64,000 nucleotides of DNA from Phil1 sp040767925 (GTDB lineage Bacteria > Bacillota > Clostridia > Christensenellales > CAG-138). Below, one piece after another: positions 33,645 through 40,617 of the stretch (position 1 is its first letter; each line of letters starts with the position of its first letter). The stretch covers positions 930,001 to 994,000 of the forward strand of contig JAXGNN010000001.1 in the NCBI GenBank assembly GCA_040767925.1, in the 5' to 3' direction. The translations under genes and the position numbers were made by a program. The notes under the pieces were generated by a model. That model was not told the DNA's origin, searched no databases, and saw only the letters and a program-made list of their open reading frames with translations.

Positions 33645-34442
33645 ATGTTCGGCAATAAGAAGAAACAGAACGGGACCGCCCCCGTCGAATCGCCCGACGC
33701 GGAGGCCCGCGAGGAGGGAGCCGCGTCCGACCGGGGCAAACCCGGGGAAAGCATATGCATCGTGCCCGCTACCGCCTATATCGGCAGGCGCAGGCACATC
33801 GACACCAAGGCCGCCAACAACGAAGAGCAGCTTCGCGCTTTCTGGGATACATGCAGGGAGGACGGCACGCTCGACGCGCTCCGCGCGCTCGCCGCGCCCG
33901 GAGTGGACTGCCTGAGCGGCGCTTGCACGAACTTTGGCAGCCACGGGTATGACTACTGGATCGCCGTCGAGGCCGCGGACGGAGCGGAGGTTCCCGAGGG
34001 ATACGAGCGGCTCGAGGTGCCCGAGCGGAAGTGCGCCGTGTTCGCCTGCGAGGGGCCCGCGCGCGAGGCGGTCGCGCAGAAGTGGCATTACATCTACAAC
34101 AAATGGTTCCCCCGGGCGCGCTTCAACTACGATTCCAACCCCGAAATCGAGAATTATCCCTTCGGCGACATGCTTGCCGCCGATTACAGGTGCGAGATAC
34201 TCGTGCCCGTGCGCCCCGTGGAGGCGCTTGATCAGCCAGCCAAAAGGCGCGACGGCACGATGGCCATCCTCTTCGTGGCGGTCGGTTCGCTGCTGGGCAT
34301 GTTCGCCGCGGGGCAGTCCGACAAGCCTTTCATCTACGTCCTCGTCGGCGGCGCGGCGGGCTATTTCGTCTTCTCCTATATCAGCAAGCGGCGAGATGAA
34401 ATCCGCGCGAAGAAGCGCGGGCAGGGCGGGGAGGAAAAGTAG
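33645..34442 (+). CDS. GyrI-like effector-binding domain fused to a membrane tail
   Basis: 265 residues. Residues about 30-195 are a GyrI/AraC-type effector-binding domain (YWIAVEAADG, VPEGYERLEVPERKCAVFAC, WHYIYNKWFPRARFNYDSNP, CEILVPV). GyrI-like proteins bind or hydrolyse small toxic molecules. The C-terminal part (about 202-250) has two hydrophobic segments and a basic end, which would tether the domain to the membrane; this fusion is unusual. The start ATG 33645 follows GAAGGAGA. Confidence 0.75.
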   Translation: MFGNKKKQNGTAPVESPDAEAREEGAASDRGKPGESICIVPATAYIGRRRHIDTKAANNEEQLRAFWDTCREDGTLDALRALAAPGVDCLSGACTNFGSHGYDYWIAVEAADGAEVPEGYERLEVPERKCAVFACEGPAREAVAQKWHYIYNKWFPRARFNYDSNPEIENYPFGDMLAADYRCEILVPVRPVEALDQPAKRRDGTMAILFVAVGSLLGMFAAGQSDKPFIYVLVGGAAGYFVFSYISKRRDEIRAKKRGQGGEEK

Positions 34443-34470
34443 CCTTTCTATAACGGCGTTCATCCACAAG

Positions 34471-34500
34471 CCCGCGCTTCCGTGCGGGTTTTAATTCTTC
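34471..34500 (+). terminator. terminator of the GyrI-like gene
   Basis: CCCGC, an eight-base loop, GCGGG and then TTTTAATTCTT. Confidence 0.75.
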
Positions 34501-34501
34501 C

Positions 34502-34531
34502 TTTACATACTAAAAGTTATTATGTTATAAT
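34502..34531 (+). promoter_or_regulatory. promoter of the ArsR-MFS pair
   Basis: TTTACA (34502-34507), an 18-base spacer, consensus TATAAT (34526-34531), in an A+T-rich patch. Confidence 0.8.
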
Positions 34532-34556
34532 TTATAGCACGATAAGGAGGAGACAT

Positions 34557-35102
34557 ATGCGAAACATCATCAGGCTCTCGGGCGAACGGGAGCTGAAAAT
34601 CTTCATGGATCCTCTCAGGCAGAGGCTCCTTCGCACCATGGAGCTGATCGCCAAGCCCGTCACGCCTAAGCGTCTCGCGGACGTTATGGGTATCACGCCT
34701 TCGGCGGCGAAGCACCATCTCGTCCGGCTCCAGAGTATCGGCCTCGTAGATGTGCACCATACCGAGCAGATACACGGCATCACGGCGGCCTATTACGCGC
34801 TTTTGCCAGTCACCGTGAGCATCGGCCTCGACGCGGACGACCACGCGAGGGAGCGCGCGCTTATCGCGGAGAATCTCGTCATGTCCGTCTACAAGAATTT
34901 TCAGGAAAAACTGGGCCATGAGCGCCCGGAGGTGGAACCGTTCCGGGGCGATCTCGTTACGGGCGTCGCCCACCTCACGCAGGCGCAGGCGGATGCGCTG
35001 CACGCCGCGATCACGGGCTATATTGAGGAGAACGCCGCAAGCAGGGCGGGCACCATGCCTTTTGAATATGCGCTCATCCTCTATAACGCGAGCGAAACGT
35101 GA
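34557..35102 (+). CDS. ArsR-like winged-helix regulator
   Basis: 181 residues. The N-terminal winged helix (about 12-75: MDPLRQRLLRTMELIAKPVT, KRLADVMGITPSAAKHHLVR) matches the ArsR/HTH_20 group, and the C-terminal half has no clear match. It lacks the ArsR metal-binding CxC motif, so it senses something else. The start ATG 34557 follows AAGGAGG. Its stop overlaps the MFS start by one base (TGATG), so it very likely controls that exporter. Confidence 0.8.
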   Translation: MRNIIRLSGERELKIFMDPLRQRLLRTMELIAKPVTPKRLADVMGITPSAAKHHLVRLQSIGLVDVHHTEQIHGITAAYYALLPVTVSIGLDADDHARERALIAENLVMSVYKNFQEKLGHERPEVEPFRGDLVTGVAHLTQAQADALHAAITGYIEENAASRAGTMPFEYALILYNASET

Positions 35103-36349
35103 TGAGGGCGCGCTATAAGGCGGTCATTTTCCTTTCGAGTCTCGCTCTGGGCATCCTGCTGCCCGTCATGAGTCTCGTCCTCTGCGCGCGAGGGTGCGAC
35201 CTGAAAACGCTCGGGTTCGCGTTCGGCATTTTTGCCGCGGCCGTCATCATAGCGGAAGTGCCTTCTGGCATATTCGCCGACCTATACGGAAGAAAAACAT
35301 CCTTCCTCCTCTCCTGCGCGCTGACGGTCGCCTCCGGCGCGGCGCTCGTCCTCTCGCGCGGCTTCGCGCTCTCGGCGGCGGGACTCGCCCTCGCGGGGCT
35401 GGGGACGGCGTTTTCTTCCGGCAGCATACAGGCGCTCGTCATCGAGGAGGCGGAGGCGTCGCACGGGGAGGAGCGCGTGGGCAAAGCGGTTGCGGCGATG
35501 AGCGCGTACGAATGCGCGGGCTATATGCTCGGCGCGCTCGCGGGCGGCTTTCTGCCGGCGGAAAACGGCTATCTCCTGCACCTGATCGCGCGCATGGCAC
35601 TCGCGGCGGCGGCGGGGATCCTCGCGCTGCTCGCGCTCCATGAGCCCTGGCGGGAAGGGGTGGAGAGGAAGCCGCTTCGCGCGCATCTTTCGGACATGCG
35701 CAAGCTGCTCGCGGAAAAGCGGAGCCTCCTTCTTGTGATCGCCTGCGTCGCGGCGCTGGCGTTCATGCAATTCATGCTCGAAACCTACTGGCAGCCGCGC
35801 TTCGTAGAAATCTCCGGCGAAAACGCTGGGAAGCTCCTCGGCATGCTCTGCGCGCTCGGCTTCGGGGCGACAGTGCTCGGCTGCGCGGCGATGGGGCTCG
35901 TCAAGGGTTGGGGCGAGAGGAGATACTGGGCAGCCTATCTCGCCGTCGCCGTGGCGATGGCGATCATGCTCATCCTTATATCGCTGCAAAACCGTGTCCT
36001 GGGCTTTGCGTTGGGATATATCGCGCTCTACTTCATGCTCGGGCTTCTCGCGGTGAGCGAAAGCACGCTCGTCAACCTGTATGCGACGGACGATGTGCGC
36101 GCCTCGATGCTGAGCCTTACTTCCTTCATCGCGCGGGCGGGTGGGGTCGTAAGCAGCCTCCTGGGCGCGGCGCTCCTCGCGGCGTTCGACATCTCGGGTC
36201 TGTGGCGCACAGGCGCGTATCTCACGCTCGCGTGCGCCATCATAGTCGCCTTGCTGCGTTTTTTTCCGGCGCGGAAGGCTTCCGGTCGGGCGCGGGAATG
36301 CGCGGGGGAAGCGCGCGCCGATTCGGAAAACGGTTGCGGAGCGCCCTGA
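35102..36349 (+). CDS. major facilitator superfamily transporter
   Basis: 415 residues with about twelve membrane helices. The loop-2/3 motif DLYGRKTSFLL is a clear variant of the MFS G-x-x-D-R-x-G-R-K/R signature. Closest in type to small drug or multidrug efflux proteins. It is coupled to the ArsR-like regulator upstream. The hydrophilic tail (about 385-415) is Ala/Glu-rich. Substrate unknown. Confidence 0.85.
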   Translation: MRARYKAVIFLSSLALGILLPVMSLVLCARGCDLKTLGFAFGIFAAAVIIAEVPSGIFADLYGRKTSFLLSCALTVASGAALVLSRGFALSAAGLALAGLGTAFSSGSIQALVIEEAEASHGEERVGKAVAAMSAYECAGYMLGALAGGFLPAENGYLLHLIARMALAAAAGILALLALHEPWREGVERKPLRAHLSDMRKLLAEKRSLLLVIACVAALAFMQFMLETYWQPRFVEISGENAGKLLGMLCALGFGATVLGCAAMGLVKGWGERRYWAAYLAVAVAMAIMLILISLQNRVLGFALGYIALYFMLGLLAVSESTLVNLYATDDVRASMLSLTSFIARAGGVVSSLLGAALLAAFDISGLWRTGAYLTLACAIIVALLRFFPARKASGRARECAGEARADSENGCGAP

Positions 36350-36404
36350 CGACTGGTATGCTTGGAGATAACAGGCGAATTCAGGCGGGCGGAGGAAGCT
36401 TTTG

Positions 36405-36686
36405 ATGAATCCGAAAACATATGCGTTCGATGCGGTGATCCTCAAGAACCCCGATATGGACGCCGCGTATGTGGAAATCCCCTTCGACGCCAGGGCGGAA
36501 TTCGGCCGCGGGCGCGTACCCGTCCACGCGAGCTTCGACGGCGAGCCCTACGACGGCATGCTCGTGCGCATGGGCGCGCCCTGTCACATCATCGGCATCC
36601 GCAAGGACATCCGGGCGAAAATCAAAAAACAGCCGGGAGATACCGTCCGCGTGACGCTGCGGGAGCGGGAACAGGGGGAAAAATAA
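36405..36686 (+). CDS. DUF1905 protein
   Basis: 93 residues that match the DUF1905 small beta-barrel (FDAVILKNPDMDAAYVEIPF, RVPVHASFDGEPYDGMLVRM, HIIGIRKDIRAKIKKQPGDT). DUF1905 proteins often carry a YdeI-like extension, missing here. Function unknown. Start ATG 36405 follows GGAGGAAGC. A TTG one codon upstream is an alternative. Confidence 0.82.
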   Translation: MNPKTYAFDAVILKNPDMDAAYVEIPFDARAEFGRGRVPVHASFDGEPYDGMLVRMGAPCHIIGIRKDIRAKIKKQPGDTVRVTLREREQGEK

Positions 36687-36746
36687 AGGCGCTCGCGCTC
36701 ATTCGCGTTTTCCCGCGGCGCGGCACTGCCGATCGGCAATACACAA

Positions 36747-36786
36747 GAGCTTCCGCCAGAATCACGGAAGCTCATTTTTTACTTTC
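36747..36786 (+). terminator. terminator of the DUF1905 gene
   Basis: GAGCTTCCG, a nine-base loop, CGGAAGCTC and ATTTTTT. The stem repeats that at 32592-32617. Confidence 0.8.
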
Positions 36787-36838
36787 ATTCATTTCGCTGA
36801 TCCGCCGATGCAATCCCCGCCGCGGCGGCCGCCCCCGC

Positions 36839-36866
36839 TTGTCAATTGTCCATTGTCAATTTTCAA
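36839..36866. repeat. heptanucleotide tandem repeat touching the patatin stop codon
   Basis: Four 7-base units: TTGTCAA, TTGTCCA, TTGTCAA, TTTTCAA. The array ends at the stop codon of the minus-strand patatin gene (36867). Similar TTGACAA-type heptad arrays are scattered between genes in many Firmicutes. Confidence 0.7.
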
Positions 36867-37724
36867 TTATTTCAAGTATTCCATCAGAAGGCCCGAGAGG
36901 GCGACGGTCATGTCGGTGTAGCCGAGGATCAGCCTGTCGTTGATGGTCGAATGGGTGAAGAGCACGGAGCCCGTCCCCTTGACGGTTTCGAGCGGGCGCG
37001 AGGGATAGACGTGCAGCAGCCGCATCTTCCCGATGTGGGTGATGTCCCGCCTCTCCTGCTGGCGCAGGTGCACGACGATGAGCACGTCGTAATCCCCGTC
37101 CTGCAGCGGGGCGATGGGCGTGATGTCGCTGTTCTTCACGCCGTAGGCGGGGTCGTTGACGCCGCCGTCCGCGTATCTCCTGCCGCGCAGCGTCACCGCG
37201 TCGTACACATGCGGTATGGCGGCGGAGGCGAGCACCGCGGCGGTGATCTCCTCGTCGCTCATGCCCTTGAGGTCGAAGTATTCCGTCCTGCGCGCCTCGA
37301 TGTCATAGGCGCAGGCGAAGAGCTTCGCCCGGTGCGCGCGCACCTTCGGAAAATCGACGGAGGCCGCGATGAGGCCCTTGAGCGCCTCCTGCGTGCAGAG
37401 GCCCTCGTTTTCGCTCAACTGCGCGTTGATCTGGGCGAGTATGTCCCGGACGCCGCGGCCTTCCGGCCGCTTGGGGGCGACCACGTCCGAGAGGCCCACG
37501 CCGCGCCAGAGCGTCTCGAGCGCGGCGCCGTCGTCCATGGCGAACACGAGCGCGTTGAGCGCGCCTACGGACGTGCCCGACACGCCGTATACCCGCTCGG
37601 CCACGTCCAGCTCGCGCATCGCGCGCACGGCCCCGGCCTCGTACGCGCCCTTGGCGCCGCCGCCCGAGAGCACGAGCCCGAAGCGCAGCGCATTCCAGCG
37701 GTCCACGCCTTCCCTCATGAGCAT
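36867..37724 (-). CDS. patatin-like phospholipase
   Basis: 285 residues. The catalytic dyad is Ser52 (GTSVG) and Asp186 (YADGGVND), with the oxyanion loop SGGGAKGAYEAG at 20-31. Patatins hydrolyse acyl groups from lipids, usually phospholipids. The start ATG 37724 follows GGGGGA. ATG 37718 is an alternative. No signal peptide, so it acts in the cytosol or at the inner membrane face. Confidence 0.9.
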   Translation of the reverse strand: MLMREGVDRWNALRFGLVLSGGGAKGAYEAGAVRAMRELDVAERVYGVSGTSVGALNALVFAMDDGAALETLWRGVGLSDVVAPKRPEGRGVRDILAQINAQLSENEGLCTQEALKGLIAASVDFPKVRAHRAKLFACAYDIEARRTEYFDLKGMSDEEITAAVLASAAIPHVYDAVTLRGRRYADGGVNDPAYGVKNSDITPIAPLQDGDYDVLIVVHLRQQERRDITHIGKMRLLHVYPSRPLETVKGTGSVLFTHSTINDRLILGYTDMTVALSGLLMEYLK

Positions 37725-37756
37725 GATGCATTCCCCCTATCGCCGAATTTTTGTCA

Positions 37757-37786
37757 ATTATACCACCGGCCCGCCTGCCCGGGCAA
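37757..37786 (-). promoter_or_regulatory. promoter of the patatin gene
   Basis: TTGCCC (37781-37786), an 18-base spacer, consensus TATAAT (37757-37762) on the minus strand. Confidence 0.65.
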
Positions 37787-37806
37787 CGGGCGCGAGCCTT
37801 ACTCGA

Positions 37807-37835
37807 TTGCGCCGCGGCGGCGCGGATGGTATACT
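37807..37835 (+). promoter_or_regulatory. promoter of the chromate-transporter pair
   Basis: TTGCGC (37807-37812), a 17-base spacer, TATACT (37830-37835) with a TGG extended -10. Confidence 0.65.
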
Positions 37836-37840
37836 GGCCT

Positions 37841-37860
37841 GGGAACACACTGGGAACACA
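37841..37860. repeat. direct repeat at the start of the chr transcript
   Basis: GGGAACACA at 37841-37849 and again at 37852-37860, an 11-base period, just downstream of the -10 box at the expected +1. Confidence 0.5.
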
Positions 37861-37878
37861 AAAGAAAGGGGACAGCCA

Positions 37879-38481
37879 TTGGATAAAGATATCGGGCGCG
37901 AAGCGAAAAAGGGGCGGCTTTACAGCTGCTTTGCGCTGTTCGTCACGTTTTTAAAGGCCAGCACCTTCACCTTCGCGGGAGGGCTCGCCATACTCCCCGC
38001 GCTTGAGAAGGACATGGTGGAGAAATACAAGCTCCTCGCCAAGGACGAGTTCATGGAGTACGCCACGCTCTCGCAGACGCTGCCGGGCGTGATCGCCATC
38101 AACTGCGCGTGCCTCGTGGGCCGCCGCGCGGCGGGCTTCCCGGGCATGCTCGCGGCGGGCTTCGGGGCCATCCTGCCGGCGTTCGCCTTCATGCTGCTGG
38201 CGACCATACTCATCCGGCTCATCCCGCAACAGGGGCCCTTCCTCGGCGCGATGCGCGGCGTGCGCGCGGCCTCGGCGGCGCTCGTGCTCTCCGCCGCCTT
38301 CTCGCTCGGGCGGCATAACGTCAAGGACGCTTTCGCCGTCGTCGTCCTCATCGCGGCGTTCGCGCTCGTGCTCGTCGGAAAGGTGAGCGCGCCCATCGTC
38401 GTGGTGCTCGCGGGGACCGCGGGCTACGCCTATCAGCGCGTCCGAAGGCATCGGGAAGGGAGGCGCAAAGATGCTTCTTAA
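37879..38481 (+). CDS. chromate transporter, first half of a split pair
   Basis: 200 residues, six or so membrane helices, ChrA (CHR) family. The signature TFLKASTFTFAGGLAILPAL and the later FPGMLAAGFGAILPAFAFML are typical. Short CHR proteins occur as two genes that together form one transporter. The start is TTG 37879 with AAAGGGG seven bases upstream, since no ATG is available. It overlaps the second half by 11 bases. Confidence 0.82.
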   Translation: MDKDIGREAKKGRLYSCFALFVTFLKASTFTFAGGLAILPALEKDMVEKYKLLAKDEFMEYATLSQTLPGVIAINCACLVGRRAAGFPGMLAAGFGAILPAFAFMLLATILIRLIPQQGPFLGAMRGVRAASAALVLSAAFSLGRHNVKDAFAVVVLIAAFALVLVGKVSAPIVVVLAGTAGYAYQRVRRHREGRRKDAS

Positions 38482-39043
38482 GTGCTTCGACCTGTTCTTC
38501 ACCTTCCTCAAGATCGGCTTTGTCAGCTTCGGCGGGGGCTACGCGATGCTCTCGATGATCATGACCGAGGCTTACCGCTTCTCGATCACGGCCGCGCAGC
38601 TTGCCGATCTCAACGCGCTCGACATGGTCGTCCCGGGGGCGATCGCCGTCAACGCCGCCACCTACGTGGGCTATCTTTACGAGGGCGTGCCCGGCGCCGT
38701 CGCGGCGACCATCGGCGTGTCGCTGCCCTCGTTCGTGCTCGCGGTCGTCTTCATGCGCTTCCTCGCGCGCTTCAGGGAGAGCCTGTGGCTGAAAGATATC
38801 CTCTCCGGCGTTAAGCCCGCGGCCGTGGGCCTTATCGCCGCGGCGGGGATGATGATCGCCTCGGCGGTGCTCCTGGCGCCGGGCAAAGCCGCCGCGGATT
38901 TCCTCGCCGACCCTCTCGGCGCGGTTTCGCCGGTCTGCATCGTCATCTTCGGCCTGACGGCCGCTTTGAGCATCCGCCTCAAGTGGAATCCGATCCTCCT
39001 CACGCTCGCCGCGGGAGTCGTCGGCGCGGTGCTGCTCGCCTAG
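38471..39043 (+). CDS. chromate transporter, second half of a split pair
   Basis: 190 residues, also a CHR domain (TFLKIGFVSFGGGYAMLSMI, LDMVVPGAIAVNAATYVGYL, GVPGAVAATIGVSLPSFVLA). Start ATG 38471 lies inside the end of the first gene. The real substrate may be chromate, sulfate or another anion. Confidence 0.88.
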   Translation: MLLKCFDLFFTFLKIGFVSFGGGYAMLSMIMTEAYRFSITAAQLADLNALDMVVPGAIAVNAATYVGYLYEGVPGAVAATIGVSLPSFVLAVVFMRFLARFRESLWLKDILSGVKPAAVGLIAAAGMMIASAVLLAPGKAAADFLADPLGAVSPVCIVIFGLTAALSIRLKWNPILLTLAAGVVGAVLLA

Positions 39044-39057
39044 GCAATTTCGCCACT

Positions 39058-39083
39058 GTAAAAAGGGCCCCTGATCGGGGTCC
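39058..39083 (-). terminator. terminator of the XRE gene
   Basis: Minus-strand GGACCCC, GATCA, GGGGCCC, then TTTTTAC, 23 bases after the stop. Confidence 0.75.
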
Positions 39084-39105
39084 TGAAACGCAAGAGCGGG
39101 GTAGT

Positions 39106-39330
39106 TTAAATAAGCAACTCCTCGTAACGGATTCCGAGCACCGTTTTCAGCGCCTTTATCTCATCCGGGTACAGGTGCCGCTGTCCGATTTCGACTTTCG
39201 CCAGTGTGCTCCTGGTGATGTCGCATCCGGCGAGCTGCAGCCTCGCGGACAATTGTTCCTGCGTCATTCCCCTTGATCTGCGAAGGGAGCCCACGTTCCT
39301 GCCGATCGCTTCGCTGTATGCGTCGTTCAT
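39106..39330 (-). CDS. XRE-family helix-turn-helix regulator
   Basis: 74 residues, a single Cro/CI-type domain (IGRNVGSLRRSRGMTQEQLSARL, ITRSTLAKVEIGQRHLYPDE). The start ATG 39330 has a weak GGGG site. The upstream dyad TGCACCC-TT-GGGTGCA, 15 bases before the start and between it and the divergent small gene, is the likely operator. It probably represses itself and the divergent gene. Confidence 0.8.
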   Translation of the reverse strand: MNDAYSEAIGRNVGSLRRSRGMTQEQLSARLQLAGCDITRSTLAKVEIGQRHLYPDEIKALKTVLGIRYEELLI

Positions 39331-39344
39331 AACCAATACCCCTC

Positions 39345-39360
39345 TGCACCCTTGGGTGCA
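39345..39360. promoter_or_regulatory. probable XRE operator
   Basis: TGCACCC, TT, GGGTGCA: perfect seven-base arms in the divergent intergenic region, adjacent to the -35 box (39369) of the plus-strand gene. Confidence 0.6.
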
Positions 39361-39368
39361 ACCATGTA

Positions 39369-39398
39369 TTGATTTTATGTGCGCCCGCATGTTATATT
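39369..39398 (+). promoter_or_regulatory. promoter of the 59-residue gene
   Basis: TTGATT (39369-39374), an 18-base spacer, TATATT (39393-39398). Confidence 0.65.
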
Positions 39399-39429
39399 TG
39401 CGCTATATCGGTGCAAGAAGGAAATATTC

Positions 39430-39609
39430 ATGCCGGACTACAAAACCCTGTATTTAAAACTGCTCCGGGCGACGGAGCAGGCGGCCAACCTGTTGATCGC
39501 GGCGCAACTGGAATGCGAGGAGCTTTACGGCTCCCTGCCGACCCCGGAATCGACGGAAGTTTTACGTCCCGTGGAAAACAAAAAGGGCGCGGAGGACGAG
39601 CACCCCTAA
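39430..39609 (+). CDS. 59-residue helical protein, unknown
   Basis: A single amphipathic helix (MPDYKTLYLKLLRATEQAAN onward through IAAQLECEELY) and a disordered tail. Short proteins of this 'DYK-x-LYxxL...AQxxxEExY' form occur in Clostridia and their phages without a known role. Start ATG 39430 follows GAAGGA by eight bases. The gene is divergent from an XRE regulator, with an operator between them. Confidence 0.6.
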   Translation: MPDYKTLYLKLLRATEQAANLLIAAQLECEELYGSLPTPESTEVLRPVENKKGAEDEHP

Positions 39610-39646
39610 GATCCGCGCTCTTTCTATGAAGCCGCACATCAAAAGC

Positions 39647-40102
39647 CTATTCGAACTTCTCCAGCCGCACCCCCGCCATCGCGAACATTTGAAGCGCGAA
39701 CTCGTCGGGATAGCCCTCGCCGTAGACGACGCGGGCGATGCCTGAGTTGACGATCATCTTCGCGCAGATGACGCAGGGCTGGTGCGTGCAGTACATGGTC
39801 GCGCCCTCTATGGACACGCCGAGCTTCGCCGCCTGTATGATGGCGTTCTGCTCCGCGTGGATGGCGTAACACAGCTCCTGCCGCGTGCCGGAGGGGATGT
39901 TCATCTTCCTTCGCATGCACTCCCCCCGCTCGACGCAGCTTGTGACGCCCGCCGCCGCGCCGTTGTAGCCCGTGGTGAGGATGCGTTTGTTCAACACGAT
40001 CACGGCGCCGATCTTGCGGTTTTCCTGAAAGCAGCTCGACCATGTGCCGATCGTTTTGGCAAGCTCCATAAAACGGCGGTCCCATTTCGTCCATTCGCTC
40101 AT
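39647..40102 (-). CDS. dCMP deaminase (ComEB-like)
   Basis: 151 residues. Zinc ligands and catalytic Glu are seen in HAEQN (H82, E84) and PCVIC (C110, C113). TTGYNGAAAGVTSC is the nucleotide-binding loop with an additional Cys-rich site (CVERGECMR) typical of dCMP deaminases. It converts dCMP to dUMP for thymidylate supply. The start ATG 40102 follows GGAGGCG. Divergent from groES. Confidence 0.9.
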   Translation of the reverse strand: MSEWTKWDRRFMELAKTIGTWSSCFQENRKIGAVIVLNKRILTTGYNGAAAGVTSCVERGECMRRKMNIPSGTRQELCYAIHAEQNAIIQAAKLGVSIEGATMYCTHQPCVICAKMIVNSGIARVVYGEGYPDEFALQMFAMAGVRLEKFE

Positions 40103-40207
40103 ATCTGCGCCTCCGGCCTCACGTTTTCTGGGATTATAGCAAATCCGCGCCGAATATGGAAGTTTTTTTGTAAATTGGGGAGAGATTGTGAAATCTGCCT
40201 CTTCCGC

Positions 40208-40236
40208 TTGAAATCTGAAAATCGTTGCGCTATCAT
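40208..40236 (+). promoter_or_regulatory. groESL promoter
   Basis: TTGAAA (40208-40213), a 17-base spacer, TATCAT (40231-40236), directly before the CIRCE element. Confidence 0.8.
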
Positions 40237-40246
40237 ACAAGAGTCG

Positions 40247-40273
40247 TTAGCACTCGCCGATCAAGAGTGCTAA
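40247..40273. promoter_or_regulatory. CIRCE operator (HrcA binding site)
   Basis: TTAGCACTC, nine bases, GAGTGCTAA: a perfect match to the CIRCE consensus. HrcA repression and heat-shock induction of groESL follow from established knowledge. hrcA is not in the window. Confidence 0.97.
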
Positions 40274-40318
40274 CAACATACAGCAATCAATTACGTATAC
40301 ATAAGGAGGTCACACGCA

Positions 40319-40603
40319 ATGAAACTCAAACCCTTAGCGGACAGGGTCGTGCTCAAGAGCGTCGAGGCTGAGGAGACCACCAAGGGCGGCATCATCCTCA
40401 CCGGCAGCGCGAAGGAAAAACCGGTGATCAGCGAGGTCCTGGCGGTCGGCCCGGGCGGCATGGTGGAAGGCAAGGAGATTCACATGTACGTCAAGGCGGG
40501 AGACAAGGTCATCTTCTCCAAGTACGCGGGCACGGAAGTCAAGCTCGACGGCGAGGAATACGTAATCGTGCGCCAGAACGACATTCTGGCGGTAGTCGAA
40601 TAA
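40319..40603 (+). CDS. groES: co-chaperonin GroES
   Basis: 94 residues, normal GroES length. N-terminal KLKPLADRVVLKSVEAEETT, the mobile loop KGGIILTGSAKEKP, and the C-terminal roof VIVRQNDILAVVE. Start ATG 40319 follows AAGGAGG. It caps the GroEL ring during folding. CIRCE-regulated with groEL. Confidence 0.97.
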   Translation: MKLKPLADRVVLKSVEAEETTKGGIILTGSAKEKPVISEVLAVGPGGMVEGKEIHMYVKAGDKVIFSKYAGTEVKLDGEEYVIVRQNDILAVVE

Positions 40604-40617
40604 GGAGGAAGCAGCAA

